Shown: positions 8,933 through 17,451, counted from the first letter of the stretch. The stretch is DNA of 64,000 bases from Halomonas halophila (GCF_030406665.1 NZ_CP129121.1:3472001-3536000); one strand, 5' to 3'. The notes: a model not told the origin generated them from the sequence alone. Made by a program: numbers and translations.

Positions 8933-9804
8933 GTGGTGGCCTCGGGCAGGTAGCCGCCCTCGCGCAGCACCTGCAGATAGCCCTCGCGGAAGGTGGGGAA
9001 GCGGAAACGATAGCCGCTCTCGAGCAGGCGAGCGTTGTCGCAGCGCTTGCTGGCCCGGCGGCGCAGCGGCGACTGGATGGTCTCGGTGGCCTCGACCTTG
9101 AGCTGCCTGGCCAGCCAGGCCATCACCTCGTGGAGCGGTGCCGGCTCGCAGTCGCTGGCGAGATAGAGCTCATGCAGCGACTCGCCGGCCAGCGCCCGCC
9201 CGATCAGGTGGGCCAGCACGCCGGCGCAGTCGTCGCGATGGATGCGGTTGGAGTACATGGCCGGTGTCGCGGCGGCGATACGGCCCTCGCCGACCTGGCG
9301 GATCAGGCGGTCGCGCCCCGGGCCGTAGATGCCGGAGAAGCGCACTACCGACCCGAGCAACGCGTGATCGATCAGCGCCTGTTCGGCCTCGCGCATCAGC
9401 GCGCCGGAGAAGCCGGTGGGCTCGGTGGGGCTGGCCTCATCCACCGTCTCGCCGCCCTGCTGGGCGTAGACGCTGGTGGAAGAGACGAAGAACACGTGCT
9501 TCGGCGGGCGCTTGCGGCCACCGAACTCGGCGAGCACCGCCTTGAGGCCATCCGGGTAGGCCGCCCGATAGGCCTCTTCCTCGAAGCGGTCGGCGCTGAC
9601 CACATAGACCAGAATATCCGCATCCGGCAGCTCGGCCAGCGCCGTCGCGTCGCCGAGATCCGCCGAGATGCCCTTGAGGCCGGTATCGGCCAGCCTTGTG
9701 GCATCGCGGCGCACCCCGATGACCTTGTGGCCGTCGGCCTTGAGCGCCTGGCCCAGCGTCGTACCGATGTCGCCGCAGCCCAGAATCAGCGTCGTTGTCT
9801 TCAC
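8929..9804 (-). CDS. NAD(P)-dependent epimerase/dehydratase-like protein (extended SDR)
   Basis: A 291-residue protein with a Rossmann nucleotide-binding start (TTTLILGCGDIGTTLGQALKADGHKV), GGRKRPPKHVFFVSSTSVYAQ at the usual active-site serine position, and SGIYGPGR. This resembles the YeeZ-like SDR family, whose substrate is unknown. The start is taken as GTG at 9804 because GGGAAAGG lies just upstream and the glycine motif begins there; the frame is open to an ATG at 9873, which would add 23 residues lacking domain character. It is transcribed divergently from oxyR across a ~100-bp gap and convergently with thpR. Confidence 0.8.
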   Translation of the reverse strand: MKTTTLILGCGDIGTTLGQALKADGHKVIGVRRDATRLADTGLKGISADLGDATALAELPDADILVYVVSADRFEEEAYRAAYPDGLKAVLAEFGGRKRPPKHVFFVSSTSVYAQQGGETVDEASPTEPTGFSGALMREAEQALIDHALLGSVVRFSGIYGPGRDRLIRQVGEGRIAAATPAMYSNRIHRDDCAGVLAHLIGRALAGESLHELYLASDCEPAPLHEVMAWLARQLKVEATETIQSPLRRRASKRCDNARLLESGYRFRFPTFREGYLQVLREGGYLPEATT

Positions 9805-9903
9805 CTTTCCCTCGCCCCCTGATAAAAAGTCCCTATGACCCTTGGGGTGCCCTATGGATGGGGCCCGCGACACACTGACAATCGAGGAAGCCCCGGCACC
9901 AAA

Positions 9904-10824
9904 ATGACTCTAACAGAACTCCGTTACATCGTAACCCTGGCCCAGGAACGCCACTTCGGCCGCGCCGCCGAGCACTGCTTCGTGTCCCAGCCGACCCTCT
10001 CGGTGGCAGTCAAGAAGCTGGAGGAAGAGCTGGGCGTGGCACTGTTCGAGCGTTCCAAGTCCACCGTACAGGTCACGCCGCTGGGCGAGAAGATCGTCGA
10101 GCAGGCCCAGCGCGTGCTGGAACAGAGCAGCGTGATCAAGGAACTGGCCAGCGCCGGGCGCGACCAGCTGGCCAGTCCGCTGCGCATCGGTGCCATCTAT
10201 ACCGTCGGCCCCTACCTGTTCCCGCACCTGATTCCGGAGCTCACCCGCCGCGCGCCGCAGATGCCGCTCTACATCGAGGAAGGCTTCACCGGCGAGCTGC
10301 GGCGCAAGCTGCGCAGCGGCGAGCTGGACGCCATCATCGTCGCACTGCCGTTCACCGAGACCGACGTGGTGACCAAGCCGCTCTACGAGGAAGCCTTCGA
10401 CGTGCTGCTGCCGGCCGACCACGCCTGGGCCGAGCGCGAGAGCATCGACAAGGAGGATCTGCTCCAGGAGCGCCTGCTGCTGCTCGGCGAGGGCCATTGC
10501 TTCCGCGACCAGATCCTCGAGGCCTGCCCGGCGATCAGCCACAAGCTCAACAGCCCCAACAACACCCTGACCGCCGAGGGCGGCTCGCTGGAGACGATCC
10601 GGCACATGGTCGCCTCGCGGCTCGGCATCACCGTGCTGCCGCGCTCGGCGATCGGCACCGGCCACTACGAGAGCGGCCTGCTCACCAGCCGCCCCTTCAC
10701 GGCCCCCGGCCCGGGCCGCACCGTGGCCATCGCCTGGCGGGCCAGCTTCCCGCGGCCCCAGGCCATCGACGCGGTCACCGAGGCCATCGCCCACTGCCGC
10801 GCGGCCACGAACGAGCCGGCATGA
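9904..10824 (+). CDS. oxyR: Hydrogen peroxide-sensing LysR-type regulator OxyR
   Basis: A 306-residue LysR regulator that controls peroxide-defence genes. The N-terminal winged helix-turn-helix is MTLTELRYIVTLAQERHFGRAAEHCFVSQPTLSVAVKKLE (given here as two stretches, residues 1-20 and 21-40). The two redox cysteines fall at residues 199 and 208 (GEGHC-FRDQILEA-C), the same numbers as in E. coli, so a disulfide switch is expected. The start is the conserved MTLTELRY; the in-frame ATG at 9835 is too far upstream. The stop overlaps recG by ATGA, so the two are translationally coupled, an arrangement also known in pseudomonads. Confidence 0.95.
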   Translation: MTLTELRYIVTLAQERHFGRAAEHCFVSQPTLSVAVKKLEEELGVALFERSKSTVQVTPLGEKIVEQAQRVLEQSSVIKELASAGRDQLASPLRIGAIYTVGPYLFPHLIPELTRRAPQMPLYIEEGFTGELRRKLRSGELDAIIVALPFTETDVVTKPLYEEAFDVLLPADHAWAERESIDKEDLLQERLLLLGEGHCFRDQILEACPAISHKLNSPNNTLTAEGGSLETIRHMVASRLGITVLPRSAIGTGHYESGLLTSRPFTAPGPGRTVAIAWRASFPRPQAIDAVTEAIAHCRAATNEPA

Positions 10825-12902
10825 GCGGCCTCGACGCCCCCGTCACGGACCTCAAGGGCGTCGGCGAGGCGCTGGCCCAGAAGCTGGGCCGCCTGCGCAT
10901 CGATGCCGTCGCCGACCTGCTGTTCCACCTGCCGCTGCGCTACCAGGATCGCACCCGCATCACCCCCGTCGCCGGCCTCCGCTCCGGCGACGAGGCCGTG
11001 GTCGAGGGCGAGGTGATGGCCGCCGACGTGGTGCGCGGCCGGCGCCGCAGCCTGCTGGTGCGGCTCAGGGACGGCTCCGGCATCCTCAGCCTGCGCTTCT
11101 TCCACTTCTCGCCGGCCCAGCAGCAGCAGTTCTGCCCCGGCGCCCGGGTGCGCGCCTTCGGCGAGGCCCGGGCCGGTGCCACCGGGCTCGAGATCTACCA
11201 CCCGGAATATCGCCTGATCGGCGAGGGCGCACCGGCGGTGGAGGATCACCTCACGCCTCTCTACCCGACCACCGAGGGGCTGCACCAGACGCGCCTGCGG
11301 GCGCTGATCGACCAGGCCCTGGCACGCCTCGACGCCACGCCCGAGGCGCTGCCGGAATGGCTGCCCGAGGCGCTGCGCCACCAGTACGCCCTGCCGGAGC
11401 TGCACGACAGCCTGCGCGAGCTGCACCATCCGCCGCCGGATGCCGACCCGGACGCGCTGGCCGAGGGCCGCCACCCGGCCGCGCGCCGGCTGGCCCTGGA
11501 GGAACTGCTGGCCCACCGGCTGAGCCTGCGCGAGGTACGCCTGCGCATCCAGGAGGACGGCGCGCCGGCGCTGTCCGACGGCCGTGGCCTGCAGGCCCGC
11601 TTCCTGACCCAGCTGCCCTTCTCGCTGACCGGCGCCCAGCGCCGGGTACTCGACGAGATCCGCGCCGACCTGGCCGAGGAGCGGCCCATGCTGCGCCTGG
11701 TGCAGGGCGACGTGGGCTCGGGCAAGACCGTGGTCGCCGCCATGGCGGCGCTGTCCGCCATCGCCGGCGGCTGCCAGGCGGCCATGATGGCGCCCACCGA
11801 GATCCTCGCCGAGCAGCACTACCGGGCCTTCAAGGCCTGGTTCGAGCCGCTCGGCATCGAGGTGGCCTGGCTGGCGGGCAAGCTCAAGGGCAAGGCCCGG
11901 CTCGACGCCAAGGCGGCGATCCTCGACGGCCGGGCGCAGATGGTGGTCGGCACCCACGCGCTGTTCCAGGGCGACGTTCACTTCCATCGCCTGGGCCTGG
12001 CGATCATCGACGAGCAGCACCGCTTCGGCGTCCACCAGCGCCTGGCGCTGCGCGAGAAGGGCGAGGCCGGCGGCCTGACGCCCCACCAGATGGTGATGAC
12101 CGCCACGCCGATCCCCCGCACCCTGGCGATGAGCGCCTACGCCGACCTGGACGTCTCGGTGATCGACGAGCTGCCGCCCGGGCGCACCCCGGTGAAGACG
12201 GTGGTGGTGCCCGACGGGCGCCGCCCCGAGGTGGTCGAGCGCATCCGCCACGCCTGCGCCGAGGGCCGCCAGGCCTACTGGGTCTGCACCCTGATCGAGG
12301 AGTCCGAGGCGCTGCAGTGCCAGGCCGCCGAGGCCAGCCGCGACGAGCTGGTGGCGGCGCTGCCTGAGCTCTCGATCGGCCTGGTCCACGGCCGCATGAA
12401 GGCCGCCGAGAAGGCCGAGGTGATGGCGGCCTTCAAGGCCGGCGAGCTGGACCTGCTGGTGGCCACCACGGTGATCGAGGTCGGCGTCGACGTGCCCAAC
12501 GCCAGCCTGATGATCATCGAGAACCCGGAGCGACTGGGCCTCTCCCAGCTGCACCAGCTGCGCGGCCGGGTCGGCCGCGGCGCCACCGCGAGCTTCTGCG
12601 TGCTGCTCTATCATCCGCCGCTGTCGGACCACTCGCGCAAGCGACTGACGGTGATGCGCGAGACCACCGACGGCTTCCGCATCGCCGAGCAGGACCTGGA
12701 GATCCGCGGCCCCGGCGAGGTGCTGGGCACTCGCCAGACCGGCCTGGCGCAGATGAAGATCGCCGATCTGGAGCGCGACGCCGACCTGCTGCCGCGCATC
12801 TCGCCGCTGGCCGAGGCGCTGCTGGCCGAGCACCCCGAGGCCAGCCGGCCGCTGATCCGCCGCTGGCTGGGCGAGGAAGCCGGCCGCTACGGGCAGGTCT
12901 GA
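10821..12902 (+). CDS. recG: ATP-dependent DNA helicase RecG
   Basis: Remodels stalled replication forks and branched recombination intermediates. At 693 residues it equals the E. coli protein in length. An N-terminal wedge/OB domain (residues ~1-230) precedes the helicase core, with Walker A GDVGSGKT near residue 297, a DEQH Walker B (IIDEQHRFGV), MTATPIPRTLAM, and motif VI (LHQLRGRVGRG). The TRG motif follows. The start overlaps the oxyR stop by four bases. A textbook intrinsic terminator follows at 12940. Confidence 0.98.
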   Translation: MSGLDAPVTDLKGVGEALAQKLGRLRIDAVADLLFHLPLRYQDRTRITPVAGLRSGDEAVVEGEVMAADVVRGRRRSLLVRLRDGSGILSLRFFHFSPAQQQQFCPGARVRAFGEARAGATGLEIYHPEYRLIGEGAPAVEDHLTPLYPTTEGLHQTRLRALIDQALARLDATPEALPEWLPEALRHQYALPELHDSLRELHHPPPDADPDALAEGRHPAARRLALEELLAHRLSLREVRLRIQEDGAPALSDGRGLQARFLTQLPFSLTGAQRRVLDEIRADLAEERPMLRLVQGDVGSGKTVVAAMAALSAIAGGCQAAMMAPTEILAEQHYRAFKAWFEPLGIEVAWLAGKLKGKARLDAKAAILDGRAQMVVGTHALFQGDVHFHRLGLAIIDEQHRFGVHQRLALREKGEAGGLTPHQMVMTATPIPRTLAMSAYADLDVSVIDELPPGRTPVKTVVVPDGRRPEVVERIRHACAEGRQAYWVCTLIEESEALQCQAAEASRDELVAALPELSIGLVHGRMKAAEKAEVMAAFKAGELDLLVATTVIEVGVDVPNASLMIIENPERLGLSQLHQLRGRVGRGATASFCVLLYHPPLSDHSRKRLTVMRETTDGFRIAEQDLEIRGPGEVLGTRQTGLAQMKIADLERDADLLPRISPLAEALLAEHPEASRPLIRRWLGEEAGRYGQV

Positions 12903-12939
12903 CAGCTGCAAGCCAGCAGCGTGAAATCGTTCGCCGCAA

Positions 12940-12977
12940 AAGAAAACCCCGAAGGTGGAAGCCTTCGGGGTTTTCTT
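12940..12977 (+). terminator. Intrinsic terminator of oxyR-recG
   Basis: A perfect 16-bp inverted repeat, AAGAAAACCCCGAAGG (12940-12955) against 12962-12977, with a six-base loop. The descending arm supplies TTTTCTT. The A-rich left arm would also work on the opposite strand, for the SCP2-like gene. Confidence 0.88.
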
Positions 12978-13046
12978 GTAGCTCGGCGCTTGTAGCTCGG
13001 CGCTTGTAGCTCGGCGCTTGTAGCTCGGCGCTTGTAGCTCGGCGCT
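12977..13046. repeat. Five tandem copies of a 14-bp unit
   Basis: TGTAGCTCGGCGCT is repeated five times without a mismatch (12977-12990, 12991-13004, 13005-13018, 13019-13032, 13033-13046). The array begins on the last base of the recG terminator and its final copy supplies two bases of the stop codon of the next gene on the minus strand. Confidence 0.95.
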
Positions 13047-13401
13047 ACAGGTGCTTCAGCAGTCCCTGCAGGCGCTCGAGGTCCCTGGCATCGCCGACCA
13101 GCCGCACGCGGCCGGCCATCATGCCGTCGAGGAAGGCCTTCTGGGTGGGCTTGCGGAGCACCCGGATCGCGCTGTCCGCGTCCTCGAAACGCAGCTCCAG
13201 GTCGAGATCCACCGGCAGGCCGTTCCCGGTCTCGATGCCGCGAGGCGACATCCGATAGTGGCGGGCGATGGCGAGATCCTCGGTGCCGATGCCCCAGTCG
13301 AGGCGTTTCAGTTCACCCAGGCGCTCGCGGAAGGCGGGCTTGCGACGCAGCGCACGCTTGAGCAGCACGCCGAGCACCCACAGCATCAGGCGGAGCTTCA
13401 T
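13045..13401 (-). CDS. Small SCP2-like protein of unknown function
   Basis: A 118-residue protein starting MKLRLMLWVLGVLLKRALRRKP, a short hydrophobic segment followed by a basic patch. The C-terminal part (LDLELRFEDADSAIRVLRK, AFLDGMMAGRVRLVGDA) has the F-x-D...A-F-x-G-x-x-x-G-x-x-x-x-x-G-D pattern of sterol-carrier-protein-2 folds; function is unknown. An upstream in-frame ATG at 13455 lies within the HU terminator hairpin, so the ATG at 13401 is preferred, although its ribosome-binding site is weak. It follows hupB on the same strand, and its stop codon sits at the edge of the 14-bp repeat array. Confidence 0.65.
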   Translation of the reverse strand: MKLRLMLWVLGVLLKRALRRKPAFRERLGELKRLDWGIGTEDLAIARHYRMSPRGIETGNGLPVDLDLELRFEDADSAIRVLRKPTQKAFLDGMMAGRVRLVGDARDLERLQGLLKHL

Positions 13402-13440
13402 CGGGATACCGTTGGTCGGAAAGCGAAATGAGGAAGGATC

Positions 13441-13465
13441 GCGCGGCCCGAGCATCGGGCCGCGC
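13441..13465 (-). terminator. Hairpin terminator of hupB
   Basis: An 11-bp perfect stem (GCGCGGCCCGA against TCGGGCCGCGC) with a three-base loop starts about nine bases after the hupB stop on the minus strand, followed by GATCCTTCCTCATTT. Confidence 0.65.
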
Positions 13466-13473
13466 CTCGCGCC

Positions 13474-13749
13474 TTACTTGGCGACGGCGTCCTTGAGGCC
13501 CTTGCCCGGCTTGAAGGCCACGGTCTTGCTGGCCGGAATGGTCAGGGACTCGCCGGTCTGGGGGTTCTTGCCGGTGCGGGCGGCACGCTCGCGCACGGTG
13601 AAGGTGCCGAAACCGATCAGCGACACGTCCTTGCCGTCGGACACGCTGCCGGTGATCTCGTCGAGAATGACGTTCAGCACCTGGCTGGCCTTGTCCTTGG
13701 AAAGATCGGCACGTTCGGCGATCGCCGCGGCGAGTTCGGGTTTGCGCAT
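13474..13749 (-). CDS. hupB: HU family DNA-binding protein
   Basis: A 91-residue nucleoid protein that bends DNA without strong sequence preference. It begins MRKPELAAAIAERADLSKDKA and has the GFGTFTVRERAARTGKNPQTGE DNA-arm region with the conserved R-x-x-R-x-G-x-N-P-x-T signature. The start is set by AGGAGGG five bases upstream; two upstream in-frame codons are poorer. The monocistronic position between hairpins at 13826 and 13441 fits a highly expressed single gene. Confidence 0.95.
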   Translation of the reverse strand: MRKPELAAAIAERADLSKDKASQVLNVILDEITGSVSDGKDVSLIGFGTFTVRERAARTGKNPQTGESLTIPASKTVAFKPGKGLKDAVAK

Positions 13750-13825
13750 ACAGCCCTCCTGGTTTGACATCCTGCCGATGATCCCATCGGCCGCATTGTT
13801 GTTCGCGGTGATTCATGCACCACTC

Positions 13826-13850
13826 GCATGCCGCCGACGGGGCGGCATGC
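13826..13850 (-). other. Perfect hairpin between the FAD reductase gene and hupB
   Basis: GCATGCCGCC pairs with GGCGGCATGC around a five-base loop; one further C-G pair extends it. It is 66 bases after the reductase stop and 76 bases before the hupB start on the minus strand. No T-run follows, so it may be a Rho-type terminator or a structured hupB leader. Confidence 0.5.
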
Positions 13851-13915
13851 GGATGACGCCGTGTGGCAACGCCGCTGCCAGACCCGGAATCCCGGGGGCG
13901 CCGTCGTTGACGTCA

Positions 13916-15076
13916 CTAGCCTAGCAACGGCGGCGCAGCGCGCGCCAGTTCGACTTTCCGACGCACGCGGGCGCCTGTCAACGCAAATCCGATCAAACGT
14001 CCGTCTTCATCCTCGGCCAGGGCGCTCAGATCATGCCCCTCGCCCTCGATGCGCCAGCGGGCGGGAGAGACGGCGGGAGGAAGCGCCACCACCGGCAGCA
14101 GCGGCGTCTTCACCAGCACCGGCCAGGGCCCGTAGCGCACCTCGGTGGGCGTGCCGGAAAGCGTCGCCGCCAGCGCCTTGGCGCCGGCCTGCAGCGGCTG
14201 GACGTACATGGCATTGACGCCGTCGACGCAGGCCACGTCGCCCAGCGCATGGATGCCGGGCGCCGAGGTCGCCAGATGGCGGTCGACGAGAATCCCGGCC
14301 GGCCCCACGGCAAGCCCGGCCGCCTCGGCCAGCGCGGTGCGGGGCCGCAGGCCGGTGGCCACCAGCACCAGGTCGGCCTCGAGGGCGGTGCCGTCGTCCA
14401 GGCCCAGCGCCACCCGCTCGCCCTCGGGCGAAAGCAGGTCGACCATGCGCCCGGTGTGCAGGGCGATGCCGGCCTCGACGAAGGCCTCGCCCAGCGCCCG
14501 CCCCAGCGGCTCGGGCAGCAGCCGCGGCAGCGGCGCCGACTCCGGGGCGATCAGCTCGACCGCATGACCGCCGGCGGCCAGGTCGTTGGCGAACTCGCAG
14601 CCCACCAGGCCGATGCCGACCACGGCGACCCGCGCCGGGCGATCGAGCGCCGCCAGGGCGGCGTGGAAGGCACGGTAGTCGTCGAGATCGTTGACGGTAT
14701 GGACCCGGCCGGCCAGCGCCTCGGGAATAGCGAAGGGCGGCGCCGGGGCCGCGCCGGTGGCCAGCACCAGCTCGCCCCAGGGCAGCCGCTCGGCGCCGAG
14801 GGTCAGGGTGTACGCGGCCGGATCGATGGCCTCGACCCGGGTGTGCGTGCGCATCGTCACACCGAGCTGGTCGGCCGCCTCAAGCGCGCTGCGCGAGGCC
14901 AGGCGATCCGGCGGCAGGCGCTTGGCGAAGCCGGTGGAGAGCAGCGGCTTGGAGTAGTCCTCGCCGCCGTCGGCGGTGATCAGGGTGATGGGGCGCTCGG
15001 GCTGCCGGGTCCGGACCTGGCGCGCCAGGCCCAGCCCGGCCATGCCGGAGCCGATGATGGTCAGGGGTGCGCTCAT
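13916..15076 (-). CDS. FAD-dependent NAD(P)H:disulfide-type oxidoreductase, rubredoxin reductase-like
   Basis: A 386-residue flavoprotein with two dinucleotide-binding folds: FAD site PLTIIGSGMAGLGLARQVR at the N-terminus and NAD(P)H site VAVVGIGLVGCEFANDL near residue 150. The second FAD-contact GIHALGDVACV is near residue 285. There is no redox-active CxxxxC, which fits rubredoxin- or ferredoxin-reductase types that pass electrons to a small iron protein. No rubredoxin gene is adjacent, so the partner is unknown. The start MSAPLTIIGSG is preceded by GAGGAG. The gene diverges from ubiC, an arrangement also seen in Pseudomonas relatives. Confidence 0.8.
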   Translation of the reverse strand: MSAPLTIIGSGMAGLGLARQVRTRQPERPITLITADGGEDYSKPLLSTGFAKRLPPDRLASRSALEAADQLGVTMRTHTRVEAIDPAAYTLTLGAERLPWGELVLATGAAPAPPFAIPEALAGRVHTVNDLDDYRAFHAALAALDRPARVAVVGIGLVGCEFANDLAAGGHAVELIAPESAPLPRLLPEPLGRALGEAFVEAGIALHTGRMVDLLSPEGERVALGLDDGTALEADLVLVATGLRPRTALAEAAGLAVGPAGILVDRHLATSAPGIHALGDVACVDGVNAMYVQPLQAGAKALAATLSGTPTEVRYGPWPVLVKTPLLPVVALPPAVSPARWRIEGEGHDLSALAEDEDGRLIGFALTGARVRRKVELARAAPPLLG

Positions 15077-15153
15077 GGGGCTCCTCGCTGCAGGGGCGCG
15101 ACGGCCCGACATGGTACACTAGCCGCCCTTTGCATTGGACGCGGAGTAGCGCA

Positions 15154-15690
15154 GTGAATCACGGTCCGGCCCTCGCTCCCCGATGGCGCCCCCTGGCGGC
15201 GGCCCGCCCCGCCATGAGCCCGGCCTGGTGGCGTTGGGTCGCCTCACGGGACTCGCTGACCCGTCGGCTGATCGAGGCCGGCGCGCCGCGCCGCTTCCGG
15301 GTCAGGCTGCTCGACCAGCGCCTGGGCCGGCCGCGGCGCGACGAGGCCCTGGCACTGGGCATGGCGCCGGGCCGCCTGGCCTGGCGGCGCGAGGTCGCGC
15401 TGTGCCTCGACGACCGGCCCTGGGTGATGGCGCGCTCGGTGGCCCCGCTTCACGGCCTCCGTGGCCAGCGGCTGGCGGGCCTCGGCGAGCGCTCGCTGGG
15501 TCACTGGCTGTTCCGCCAGCCCGGCCTCGAGCGCGGCCCCATCGAGGTCAGCGCCGACCCGGCCCCCTTCCACGACGCCCCGGGCCCCTGGGGCCGACGC
15601 TCGGTGCTGCGCCACGGCCGCTTCGCGGTGCTGGTCCAGGAGTTCTTCCTCGACGACATGGCGGATGACCTGGCCCTGCCGGCGCGATAG
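15154..15690 (+). CDS. ubiC: Chorismate pyruvate-lyase
   Basis: Converts chorismate to 4-hydroxybenzoate and pyruvate, the first committed step of ubiquinone synthesis. The 178 residues contain the SLTRRL segment, VRLLDQRLGRPRRDE, CLDDRPWVMARSVAPL and RSLGHWLF, and end in SVLRHGRFAVLVQEFFL, as in other UbiC proteins. GTG at 15154 is chosen as the start because CGGAG (15142-15146) precedes it at good spacing; the frame is open further upstream only through the divergent reductase promoter. ubiA follows after 53 bases, so the first two pathway enzymes are made together. Confidence 0.88.
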   Translation: MNHGPALAPRWRPLAAARPAMSPAWWRWVASRDSLTRRLIEAGAPRRFRVRLLDQRLGRPRRDEALALGMAPGRLAWRREVALCLDDRPWVMARSVAPLHGLRGQRLAGLGERSLGHWLFRQPGLERGPIEVSADPAPFHDAPGPWGRRSVLRHGRFAVLVQEFFLDDMADDLALPAR

Positions 15691-15743
15691 GCTCCCAGGC
15701 ATCGCCCGAAACCCGTGTCGTCCGATTCAACCGAGAGACCCAC

Positions 15744-16637
15744 ATGGAACGTTCCCTGATGCGCCCCAAGGGGCTGGACCGGCTGCCCGACTTCCTGCAA
15801 CTGACCCGCCTCGACCGCCCCATCGGCACCTGGCTGCTGATGTGGCCGACGCTGTGGGCGCTGTGGACGGCGGCCGAGGGCGTTCCCGAGCGCCGGCTGC
15901 TGCTGATCTTCGTCGCCGGGGTCTACCTGATGCGGGCCGCGGGCTGCGTGGTCAACGACTACGCCGACCGCCACTTCGACGGCCACGTGAAGCGGACGAA
16001 GTCGCGTCCGCTGGCCACCGGACGCATCGGCGAAGGCGAGGCCAAGGCGCTGTTCGCCGGCCTGGTGCTGGCGGCCTTCGTGCTGGTGTGTTTCACCAAC
16101 GCCTTCACCGTGATGCTGTCGGTGGGCGGCGTGATCCTGGCCTTCGTCTACCCCTTCATGAAGCGCTACACCCACCTGCCCCAGGTGGTGCTGGGGGCGG
16201 CCTTCTCGTGGGCCATTCCCATGGCCTTCGGCGCGGTGCTCGGCCAGGTGCCGCTGGAGGCCTGGCTGCTGTTCGCCGCCAACGTGCTGTGGACCGTGGC
16301 CTACGACACCGAGTACGCCATGGTCGACCGCGACGACGACCTGCGCATCGGCATCAAGTCCACCGCGGTGCTGTTCGGCCGTGCCGACCGGCTGATCATC
16401 GGCCTTTTGCAGCTGGCCACGCTGGCCCTGCTGGCCTGGGCCGGCGAACGCCTCGGCCTGGGCGGCTTCTTCTGGGTCGGCCTGGCCGCGATGGCCGCCA
16501 CCTTCGTCCACCAGCAGCGGCTGATCCGCCATCGCGATCGCGATCGCTGCTTCCAGGCCTTCCTCAACAACCATTGGTCGGGGCTGCTGGCGTTCGCCGG
16601 CATCGCGCTGTCGCTGTGGCCGGCCGCCGGCGGGTGA
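15744..16637 (+). CDS. ubiA: 4-hydroxybenzoate octaprenyltransferase
   Basis: An integral membrane prenyltransferase that attaches the polyprenyl tail to 4-hydroxybenzoate. The 297 residues hold about eight membrane helices and both magnesium-diphosphate binding motifs: NDYADRHFDGHVKRTKSRPLA (split as NDYADRHFD and KRTKSRPLA, near residues 72-92) and DTEYAMVDRDDD near residue 190. The substrate comes from UbiC, encoded just upstream. The start follows GAGAG at good distance. Confidence 0.96.
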   Translation: MERSLMRPKGLDRLPDFLQLTRLDRPIGTWLLMWPTLWALWTAAEGVPERRLLLIFVAGVYLMRAAGCVVNDYADRHFDGHVKRTKSRPLATGRIGEGEAKALFAGLVLAAFVLVCFTNAFTVMLSVGGVILAFVYPFMKRYTHLPQVVLGAAFSWAIPMAFGAVLGQVPLEAWLLFAANVLWTVAYDTEYAMVDRDDDLRIGIKSTAVLFGRADRLIIGLLQLATLALLAWAGERLGLGGFFWVGLAAMAATFVHQQRLIRHRDRDRCFQAFLNNHWSGLLAFAGIALSLWPAAGG

Positions 16638-16686
16638 TGCCGGACGGGGTCGAACGGCAGGGCTAAGCGGGGGCGACAGGCGGTGA

Positions 16687-16737
16687 CTGTCACGGTATTG
16701 TCACAAGGACATGCTGTCATCGTCACCAATATGTCAC
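16687..16737 (+). promoter_or_regulatory. Pho box array upstream of phoBR
   Basis: CTGTCAC (16687-16693), four bases, then TTGTCAC (16698-16704) form a complete Pho box (7-mer, 4-bp gap, 7-mer). Further matches CTGTCAT (16714-16720) and ATGTCAC (16731-16737) follow. They lie 25-75 bases before the phoB ATG, indicating autoregulation by PhoB. Confidence 0.82.
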
Positions 16738-16761
16738 TGATCTCGACCATGAGGCCCCGGG

Positions 16762-17451
16762 ATGACCGCCAAGACCGTACTGATCGTCGATGATGAAGCG
16801 CCCATCCGCGAGATGATCGCCGTGGCGCTGGAGATGGCCGACTATCGCGTCCTCGAGGCGGACAATGCCCAGAGCGCCCACGCCATGGTCGTCGATCACC
16901 AGCCCGACCTGGTGCTGCTGGACTGGATGATGCCCGGCACCAGCGGCGTCGAGCTCGCCCGCCGCCTGAAGCGCGAGGAAGGCACCTCGGAACTGCCGAT
17001 CATCATGCTCACCGCCAAGGGCGAAGAGGACAACAAGATCCAGGGCCTCGAATCCGGGGCCGACGACTACATCACCAAGCCCTTCTCGCCCCGCGAGCTG
17101 GTGGCGCGCCTCAAGGCGGTGCTGCGCCGCGCCACGCCGCGCGGCGTCGAGGAGCCGGTGCAGGTCGAGGGCCTGATGCTCGACCCGGTCAGCCACCGGG
17201 TCAGCATCGACGGCCAGTCGCTGGAGATCGGCCCCACCGAGTACCGCCTGCTGCAGTTCTTCATGACCCACCAGGAGCGCGCCTATACCCGCGGCCAGCT
17301 GCTCGATCAGGTCTGGGGCGGCAACGTCTACGTCGAGGAGCGCACCGTGGACGTGCACATCCGCCGCCTGCGCAAGGCGCTGGGCGAGCCGCACCAGCAG
17401 CTGATCCAGACCGTGCGCGGGACCGGCTACCGCTTCTCCGCCAAGGGCTGA
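16762..17451 (+). CDS. phoB: Phosphate regulon response regulator PhoB
   Basis: An OmpR-type response regulator of 229 residues. The receiver has Asp10/Asp11, phosphoacceptor Asp54 in LLDWMMPG, and the conserved lysine in DDYITKPF. The C-terminal winged helix (residues ~130-229) includes GPTEYRLLQFFMTHQERAYTR and VEERTVDVHIRRLRKAL. When phosphorylated by PhoR it activates genes with Pho boxes, two of which are in this window. GAGG lies seven bases before the ATG. phoR follows after a single base. Confidence 0.98.
   Translation: MTAKTVLIVDDEAPIREMIAVALEMADYRVLEADNAQSAHAMVVDHQPDLVLLDWMMPGTSGVELARRLKREEGTSELPIIMLTAKGEEDNKIQGLESGADDYITKPFSPRELVARLKAVLRRATPRGVEEPVQVEGLMLDPVSHRVSIDGQSLEIGPTEYRLLQFFMTHQERAYTRGQLLDQVWGGNVYVEERTVDVHIRRLRKALGEPHQQLIQTVRGTGYRFSAKG

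Noticed and set aside
12977..13046. CRISPR-like array
   Set aside because: The units are 14 bp, directly adjacent with no spacers, and no cas gene is nearby; it is a simple tandem repeat.
13402..13455. Longer start (ATG at 13455) for the SCP2-like gene
   Set aside because: That ATG lies in the HU terminator hairpin and the added residues do not look like protein of this family.
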